From Halorubrum sp. CBA1229 (GTDB taxonomy: Archaea > Halobacteriota > Halobacteria > Halobacteriales > Haloferacaceae), in contig NZ_CP054585.1 in the NCBI RefSeq assembly GCF_003721435.2, forward strand, positions 496,001 to 560,000: a stretch of DNA of 64,000 bases. Reading direction: 5' to 3'. Numbering within the stretch: the first letter of the stretch is position 1; every line of letters begins with the position of its first letter. The notes beneath the pieces were generated by a model. The model was not told the DNA's origin. It did not search any database and saw only the letters and a program-made list of their open reading frames with translations. Positions 59,077 through 64,000 of the stretch are shown here, piece by piece. A program made the translations under genes and the position numbers.

Positions 59077-60740
59077 CAGCGGTCCACCTCCCCGAGAACG
59101 ATGTCGAGGCTCCCGAGCGCCGCGATGACGTCAGGGATGTACTCGCCGTTGGCCATCTCCGGCAGCGTCTGGAGGTTCGAGAAGCACGGCGACCGGATCT
59201 TGAACCGGCCCGGCTTGTCGGTGCCGTCGGAGCGGATGTAGATGCCGAGCTCGCCCTTGGCGCCCTCGACGGCGCGGTAGATCTCGGCGTCGTCGTCCGG
59301 GCGGAGCGTGCGGGGCACGTTCGCCTGAATCGTCCGTTCGTCCTCCGGCCAGTCCTCGAGCAGGTCGACGCACTGCTCGATGATCTTCGCGGACTCCTCG
59401 ACCTCGCGCATCCGGACGAGCAGCCGGCTGAAGTTGTCGCAGCCGTCCTCGGTGACGACGTCCCAGTCGAGTTCGTCGTAGTAGCCGTACGGGTCGTCGC
59501 GACGCAGGTCGTAGTCGATCCCCGAGCCGCGGGCGACGGGACCGGTCGCGCCGTAGTCCTTCGCGACGTCCGGCGGGAGGATTCCCGTGTCGATCGTCCG
59601 CATCTGGAAGATCTCGTTGGAGGTGACGAGGTTGTGGTACTCCTCGACGGACTCCGGCAGCTGGTCGAGGAAGTCGCGGGTCTTCGAGAAGAACTCCTCG
59701 CGCGGCTCCGGCAGGTCCCAGACGACGCCGCCGAGCCGGAAGTAGTTGAACATCAGCCGCTGGCCCGTCAAGTCCTCCAGCAGGTCCTGGACGCGCTCGC
59801 GGTCGTTGATCGCGTACATGAACGTCGCCGTGAAGTCGCCGTTCACGTCGAGCGCGAACGTCGCGAGCGCGAGCATGTGCGCGGCGATCCGGCACATCTC
59901 CGCGCCCATCGTCCGGATGACCTGCGCGTACTCCGGCACCTCGATGTCGGCGAGGTCCTCGGCCGCGCGGGCGTACGCCCACTCGTTGAGCAGCCCCGCC
60001 GAGATGTAGTCCCAGCGGTCGGGGTACGGCATGATCTGGTGGCGGTAGGTGCCGGACTGCGCCATCTGCTCCTCGCTGCGGTGGAGGTAGCCGATGTCGG
60101 GCTCGACGTCGACGACCTGCTCGCCGTCGAGGATCGTCTTCAGGTGGAGCACGCCGTGGGTCGCCGGGTGGTGCGGCCCGATGTTGAGGAACATCGTGTC
60201 GGACTCGGCGTCCTTGTGGTGTTCCTGCAGCGGGTTCGCGTGCTCGGGCAGCGTGGCGATCTGGGGCCGGTCCTTGTCGTAGTCCATCGACAGGGGGTGG
60301 CCCTGCCACGTCTCCGGCAGCAGAATCCGGCGCAGGTCGGGGTGGTCGTCGTACTCGATGCCGATCAGGTCGTACGCCTCCCGCTCGTGCCAGTCGGCGG
60401 TGCGGAAGACGGGCTCGGCCGACTCCGAGACCGGGTCGTCCTTGTCGGCGGGCACGACGACGCTGACCTCCTGGGTCGGGTCGTCGAACTTCTTCAGGTG
60501 GTAGATCGACTCGTAGCGGTTCTCGTACTCCTGGGCGGTGACGACCGAGAGGTGGTCGTACCCCGCCTGTTCTTTCAGGATCGAGAGCGTCTCCTGGACG
60601 GTGTCTGGGCGGATAACGAAGCCGGGAGCGTTCAGGTGGTCGTCGCGGTCGACGACCAGGTCGCCCAGGAGGGCCTCCAGCTCGTCGGGGGTGCGCTCCG
60701 GCACCGCGTCGTCGGTGGTGTCCGGTCGTTCGAGGCTCAT
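59076..60740 (-). CDS. nuoCD: Fused NuoC-NuoD (hydrogenase-large-subunit-like) subunit
   Basis: This 554-residue fusion has NuoC in residues 1-160, with WHEREAYDLIGIEYDDHPDLRRILLPE. NuoD follows, with NIGPHHPATHGVLH and DIGYLHRSEEQMA, the quinone-site His and the HRGxE-type segment. As in other haloarchaea, C and D are a single chain. The start overlaps nuoB by four bases (ATGA). Confidence 0.93.
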   Translation of the reverse strand: MSLERPDTTDDAVPERTPDELEALLGDLVVDRDDHLNAPGFVIRPDTVQETLSILKEQAGYDHLSVVTAQEYENRYESIYHLKKFDDPTQEVSVVVPADKDDPVSESAEPVFRTADWHEREAYDLIGIEYDDHPDLRRILLPETWQGHPLSMDYDKDRPQIATLPEHANPLQEHHKDAESDTMFLNIGPHHPATHGVLHLKTILDGEQVVDVEPDIGYLHRSEEQMAQSGTYRHQIMPYPDRWDYISAGLLNEWAYARAAEDLADIEVPEYAQVIRTMGAEMCRIAAHMLALATFALDVNGDFTATFMYAINDRERVQDLLEDLTGQRLMFNYFRLGGVVWDLPEPREEFFSKTRDFLDQLPESVEEYHNLVTSNEIFQMRTIDTGILPPDVAKDYGATGPVARGSGIDYDLRRDDPYGYYDELDWDVVTEDGCDNFSRLLVRMREVEESAKIIEQCVDLLEDWPEDERTIQANVPRTLRPDDDAEIYRAVEGAKGELGIYIRSDGTDKPGRFKIRSPCFSNLQTLPEMANGEYIPDVIAALGSLDIVLGEVDR

Positions 60741-61435
60741 GGTGAATCAGCGAAGTTGTACCGCATGACGAGTTCGTCGTCGTCGATCTGGTCGGCGAGC
60801 TTGTCGACGAGCTCGTCGCGCTCGAGGTCGGAGAACTCCTCCAGCTCGTACGGCTTGACCGTCACGGGCGCGGCCTCGCCGTTGGCGACGCGCTCCTGCA
60901 GCTTCACGACGCCGTACACGAGGGCCTCAGGACGCGGCGGACAGCCGGGGACGTGGATGTCGATCGGGATGACCTCCTCGGCGCCCTTGATGACGTTGTA
61001 CCCCTCCTGGAACGGACCGCCGGAGATGGTACACGAGCCCATGCCGACGACGAACTTCGGCTCGGGCATCTGGTCGTACACGCGCTTCATCCGCGGCGCG
61101 AACTTCGAGACGATCGTCCCGGGGACGATCATCACGTCGGCCTGTCGCGGCGACGCGCGGGGGACCCCGCTCCCGAACCGGTCGAGGTCGTGTTTCACGG
61201 CGTAGGTGTGCATCATCTCGATGCTGCAGCAGGCGATACCGAACTGCAGCATGAACATCGAGGAGCCGCGACACCAGTTCAGGAACTTGTCGAACTTAGT
61301 GAGGATGAACGGCGAGGAGCCGAACGCCTCGCGGAGCCGAGAGTTGAACCGGTCTCCCTGCCCGGTCATCCGGGCGTCTCGGGTCTCCGTTACCACTTGC
61401 GATTCGTCTGTGATGAATGGTTGATCGCTGCTCAT
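60737..61435 (-). CDS. nuoB: NADH-quinone oxidoreductase-type subunit B
   Basis: This 232-residue subunit carries cluster N2, with four Cys ligands in FGIACCSIEMMH (two adjacent Cys), GSCTISGGPF and PGCPPRPEAL. It passes electrons to the quinone. An acidic N-terminal segment of about 45 residues precedes the core. The start overlaps the nuoA stop (TAATG). Confidence 0.94.
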   Translation of the reverse strand: MSSDQPFITDESQVVTETRDARMTGQGDRFNSRLREAFGSSPFILTKFDKFLNWCRGSSMFMLQFGIACCSIEMMHTYAVKHDLDRFGSGVPRASPRQADVMIVPGTIVSKFAPRMKRVYDQMPEPKFVVGMGSCTISGGPFQEGYNVIKGAEEVIPIDIHVPGCPPRPEALVYGVVKLQERVANGEAAPVTVKPYELEEFSDLERDELVDKLADQIDDDELVMRYNFADSP

Positions 61436-61851
61436 TAGTTGAGGTCACGCTCCGTTTTTCTCCTGGACGCGCGGGGGCTCCGGGCCCAGCTGATCGCCCC
61501 CGACCGCCACGCCCAGACGAGCCCGATCGCGAGGATCCCGACGAAGGCCAACATCGGCCACAGCAGGGCGGTCATCGGCACGCCGGCCTCGATCGCCGGG
61601 CGGTAGATGACGGCCCACGGGAACAGTAACACGGTCTCGATGTCGAACACGACGAACAACAGCGCGACCATGTAGTACTGGATGTTGAACCGGATCTTCG
61701 TCCCGCCAGTCGGGGTCTCGCCGGACTCGTAGGTGGTGCTTTTACCGGTCTCAGGCACGCTCGGACGGAGCAACGCCGACACGGTCATCATCCCGATGGG
61801 GATGAGCAGGCCGACGGCCGCCAAGGCGCCGATCGCTATCCAATCGCTCAT
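61435..61851 (-). CDS. nuoA: NADH-quinone oxidoreductase-type subunit A
   Basis: This 138-residue protein has three transmembrane helices; YESGETPTGGTKIRFNIQYY and FDIETVLLFPWA are the NuoA signatures. It is the first gene of the operon, transcribed from the 177-bp gap before purE. No nuoE, nuoF, nuoG or fpoF gene is found in the window. Confidence 0.93.
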   Translation of the reverse strand: MSDWIAIGALAAVGLLIPIGMMTVSALLRPSVPETGKSTTYESGETPTGGTKIRFNIQYYMVALLFVVFDIETVLLFPWAVIYRPAIEAGVPMTALLWPMLAFVGILAIGLVWAWRSGAISWARSPRASRRKTERDLN

Positions 61852-62028
61852 ATAGGTCTCCGTAACGTGCTGGCGTTTGGACCGACCCCTCATAAGCGTT
61901 GAGTCTTCAGGGCAGCGGCCCGAGGCCACCGCAGACGGCCGCGAAACCGTTCAACGCCCGATCCGGCAGTCGTCAGTTCGCCCGCGAGACCGGTTGTCAA
62001 CGACTTCGAGAGACGGGTCGCCGACGAC
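61852..62028. promoter_or_regulatory. Gap holding the nuo operon promoter
   Basis: This 177-bp gap lies between the purE stop and the nuoA start, both on the minus strand. It is GC-rich with no gene. The nuo promoter should be close to nuoA; no strong TATA box can be singled out by eye. Confidence 0.3.
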
Positions 62029-62646
62029 TTACTCCTCGCCGCGCGCGCGGAACCCGTCGATGCCGAGGTCGTGGAGGTCGGCGGAGTCGGCGGCGACGCC
62101 GCCCTTGAGGTCCTCGTGGTACGCGACGAGTCGATCCTCGATCGCGTCGTGCTCGCGCGCGAGCACCTGCGCGGCCGAGAGGGCGGCGTTGAACGACTTC
62201 CCGGCGTCGACGGCGACGATCGGGGCGCCGGTGGGCATCCCGATGACCGAGTCGACGGACTTCTCTTGGACCGGCACCCCGATGACGGGGATCGGGTACG
62301 CGATCGACGCCGTCATGTTCGGGAGGTCGGCCGACTTCCCGCCCGCCCCGGCGATGATCACGTCGAGACCGCGAGCGCGGGCGGTCTCTCCGTACGCGTA
62401 CATGAGCTCGGGGGTGCGGTGCGCGGAGACGACGTAGCTCTCGTAGGTGAACCGCGCGTCCGGGGCGTCGCCGAAGTCGGTCTGTTCGGCGAACCCGAGC
62501 TCGTCGAGCGCCTCGTACGCGCCCTCCATGACGGGGAGGTCCGAGTCCGACCCCATGATGATCCCCACGTCCGGGGTGGTCTCCGGGTCGGCGTCCGCCG
62601 CCGCCTCCGCTTCGATCCGGTCGATGAGGTCCTGCACCGTGGTCAT
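62029..62646 (-). CDS. purE: N5-carboxyaminoimidazole ribonucleotide mutase
   Basis: This 205-residue PurE has GIIMGSDSDLPVM (phosphate loop), SAHRTPELM with the catalytic His, and GKSADLPNM. It converts N5-CAIR to CAIR in purine synthesis. It follows purK after 69 bp on the same strand, the usual order. An acidic N-terminal extension of about 25 residues is a halophilic feature. Confidence 0.92.
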   Translation of the reverse strand: MTTVQDLIDRIEAEAAADADPETTPDVGIIMGSDSDLPVMEGAYEALDELGFAEQTDFGDAPDARFTYESYVVSAHRTPELMYAYGETARARGLDVIIAGAGGKSADLPNMTASIAYPIPVIGVPVQEKSVDSVIGMPTGAPIVAVDAGKSFNAALSAAQVLAREHDAIEDRLVAYHEDLKGGVAADSADLHDLGIDGFRARGEE

Positions 62647-62715
62647 GGGCGTGGGTTCGACGGAGGTCGGTAAGGAAGTGCCGGATATCGCGCGAGCGTC
62701 GGGCGTCGCGGAACG

Positions 62716-63897
62716 TCAGGCGTCCCGAAACGTCAGCTCGTCGCGGAGCGCTCGGGCCCGCGAGAGCAGCGCGTCGCGGTCGACGTCACCGTCAGCGGTC
62801 GCGTCGTCGCTTCCGACTGTCGCCGTCAGGTGCCCCATCTTCCGGAGCGGGCGCGCGTCGTCTTTCCCGTACCAGTGGAGGTCGGCGTCGGGCGCGGCGA
62901 GGACGGCGTCGACCCCGCGGAGCGTCGCCGGCTCGGTCTCGTCCACGTCGCCCAGGACGTTGGCCGTGACCGCGGGCGCGACGAGGTCGGTCGGGCCGAG
63001 CGGCCAGCCGAGCACGGCCCGGACGTGGTTCTCGAACTGCGACGTGCGCGCGCCCTCGATCGTCCAGTGGCCGGAGTTGTGGGGGCGGGGCGCGATCTCG
63101 TTAACCAAGACCTCGCCCTCGCGGGTCTCGAACAGCTCGATCCCGTAGACGCCGCGGCCGTCGAGGAACTCCAACACGTCGCGGGCGACCGACTCCGCCT
63201 CGGCGACGACCGCGTCGTCGGCCCGGGCCGGGGCGACGCTCTCTCGGAGGATCTCCTCTCGGTGGATCGTCTCCGTGACCGGGTAGGTCCGCGTCTCGCC
63301 GTCTGCCCCCTTCAGGCCCATCACGGCGATCTCGCGCTCGAAGTCGAGGAGCTCCTCGGCCATCGCGTTCCCGCCGACCTCGTCGAGCGCGTCGGCGGCG
63401 TCGGCGGGGTTCTCGACGGGGACGTTCCCGCGGCCGTCGTAGCCGCCCTCGCGGGCCTTCAGCATGACGCCCCCGAACTCCTCGACGACGCGTTCGAGCC
63501 CCTCGGCGGTCGCGACTGCGACGAACTCCGGGACGGGGATGCCGGCGTCGGCGAGCGCCTCCTTCTGCACCAGCTTGTCCTGGATCGTCTCGAGGGTGCC
63601 GGGGTCCGGCTGCACCGGCACGTCGTGCTCCGCGCTCGCCACGGCCAGCAGCTCCGGATCGGCCAGCTCGATCTCGAAGGTCAGCGCGTCGACGCGGCTC
63701 GCCAGCTCGTGGACCGCGTCGGGGTCGTCGAAGTCCCCGACGATCTGGTCGCTCACGACGGGAGCGGCCGGGCAGTCCGGCGTCGGGTCGAGCACGACGA
63801 CCTCGACGCCGAGCCGCGCGACCGCCTCGCCTATCATCCGGCCCAGCTGTCCGCCGCCGACGACGCCGAGCGTCGGTCCCGGCAGAGTGATCGACAT
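62716..63897 (-). CDS. purK: N5-carboxyaminoimidazole ribonucleotide synthase
   Basis: This 393-residue ATP-grasp enzyme has VVGGGQLGRMIGEA at residues 11-24, LKAREGGYDGRGN, the ATP-grasp core VMGLKGADG and the metal-binding EIAPRPHNSGHWTIEG. It makes N5-CAIR from AIR, ATP and bicarbonate for PurE. The start MSITLPGP is supported by a TATTTATGC box about 25 nt upstream on the minus strand. An upstream in-frame start at 63957 lies beyond it and is unlikely. Confidence 0.92.
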   Translation of the reverse strand: MSITLPGPTLGVVGGGQLGRMIGEAVARLGVEVVVLDPTPDCPAAPVVSDQIVGDFDDPDAVHELASRVDALTFEIELADPELLAVASAEHDVPVQPDPGTLETIQDKLVQKEALADAGIPVPEFVAVATAEGLERVVEEFGGVMLKAREGGYDGRGNVPVENPADAADALDEVGGNAMAEELLDFEREIAVMGLKGADGETRTYPVTETIHREEILRESVAPARADDAVVAEAESVARDVLEFLDGRGVYGIELFETREGEVLVNEIAPRPHNSGHWTIEGARTSQFENHVRAVLGWPLGPTDLVAPAVTANVLGDVDETEPATLRGVDAVLAAPDADLHWYGKDDARPLRKMGHLTATVGSDDATADGDVDRDALLSRARALRDELTFRDA

Positions 63898-63934
63898 GCG
63901 CGGCCGTACCCGACGTTGCTGCATAAATATTCCC

Positions 63935-63959
63935 ACATGGCACGGATAAATAGCCATGT
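63935..63959. promoter_or_regulatory. Inverted repeat upstream of purK
   Basis: Perfect 7-bp arms ACATGGC (63935-63941) and GCCATGT (63953-63959) are separated by 11 bp. It lies 38-62 nt upstream of the purK start, just beyond the TATA box. It could be an operator or activator site for purine genes. Confidence 0.45.
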
Positions 63960-64000
63960 TCGTGGATATGCCGTGCTGCGCTGTCGAGATTCCTCTCCCC

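Noticed and set aside
1-64000. Ribosomal RNA genes, prophage or plasmid replication genes
   Set aside because: No rRNA-like sequence, integrase, capsid, terminase or replication-initiation gene was found; the only clear mobile gene is tnpB.

Overview
The window comes from a high-GC haloarchaeon, most likely Halorubrum or a close relative. Four things point that way: strongly acidic proteins, T/A-rich boxes 24-30 nt upstream of start codons (leaderless transcripts), archaeal marker genes (SRP19, Gar1, geranylgeranyl lipid reductase, KorAB, complex I without NuoEFG), and haloarchaeal families throughout. About 70 protein genes, one tRNA, one IS605-family element and several repeat families can be supported.

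Layout. 1-8.5 kb: end of a lyase-like gene, a Zn-ribbon protein, membrane proteins including two tandem YdjM-type proteins, a phytoene desaturase convergent with a LOV-like PAS protein, a VOC protein, an alpha/beta hydrolase and arginase. 8.5-14 kb: an HTH regulator with an inverted repeat around its TATA box, type II NADH dehydrogenase, pyrimidine salvage (cdd, nucleoside phosphorylase), a GNAT enzyme and a threonine-synthase-like protein that lacks the PLP lysine. 14-31 kb: FAD oxidoreductase, orphan E1-alpha, lipoprotein, GMC oxidoreductase pair, alcohol dehydrogenase divergent from an amidohydrolase/MIP18-like pair, metallophosphoesterase, J-domain membrane protein, M42 peptidase. 31.3 kb: tRNA-Ala(GGC), followed by repeated copies of its own 3' end. 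32-36 kb: PHP protein, YdjM-type protein, aminotransferase and an intact TnpB element inserted just behind the aminotransferase. 36-47 kb: flavin reductase, KorAB, geranylgeranyl reductase, citrate synthase, PINc-ATPase-KH protein, glutamine amidotransferase, SDR. 46.7-51.3 kb: serine-less alpha/beta hydrolase, alaS, srp19-gar1, Zn-ribbon protein. 51.4-61.9 kb: the nuoABCDHIJ1J2KLMN operon. 62-64 kb: purK-purE.

Metabolism. KorAB feeds reduced ferredoxin from the 2-oxoacid branch that citrate synthase opens. NADH can be oxidised by the single-chain Ndh. The Nuo complex has no NADH-input module, so it probably takes electrons from another donor.

The most notable unexplained signal is a family of three intergenic elements (14000-14298, 30211-30540, 35931-36331). 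Each folds into the same long hairpin plus two shorter ones. The 18-bp main stem differs between two copies at four positions, and all four differences are compensated on the opposite arm. Reading frames are not conserved among the copies, and each has a TATA-like box at the same end. This suggests a structured RNA, or a palindrome-rich mobile element; I do not recognise it as a named family.
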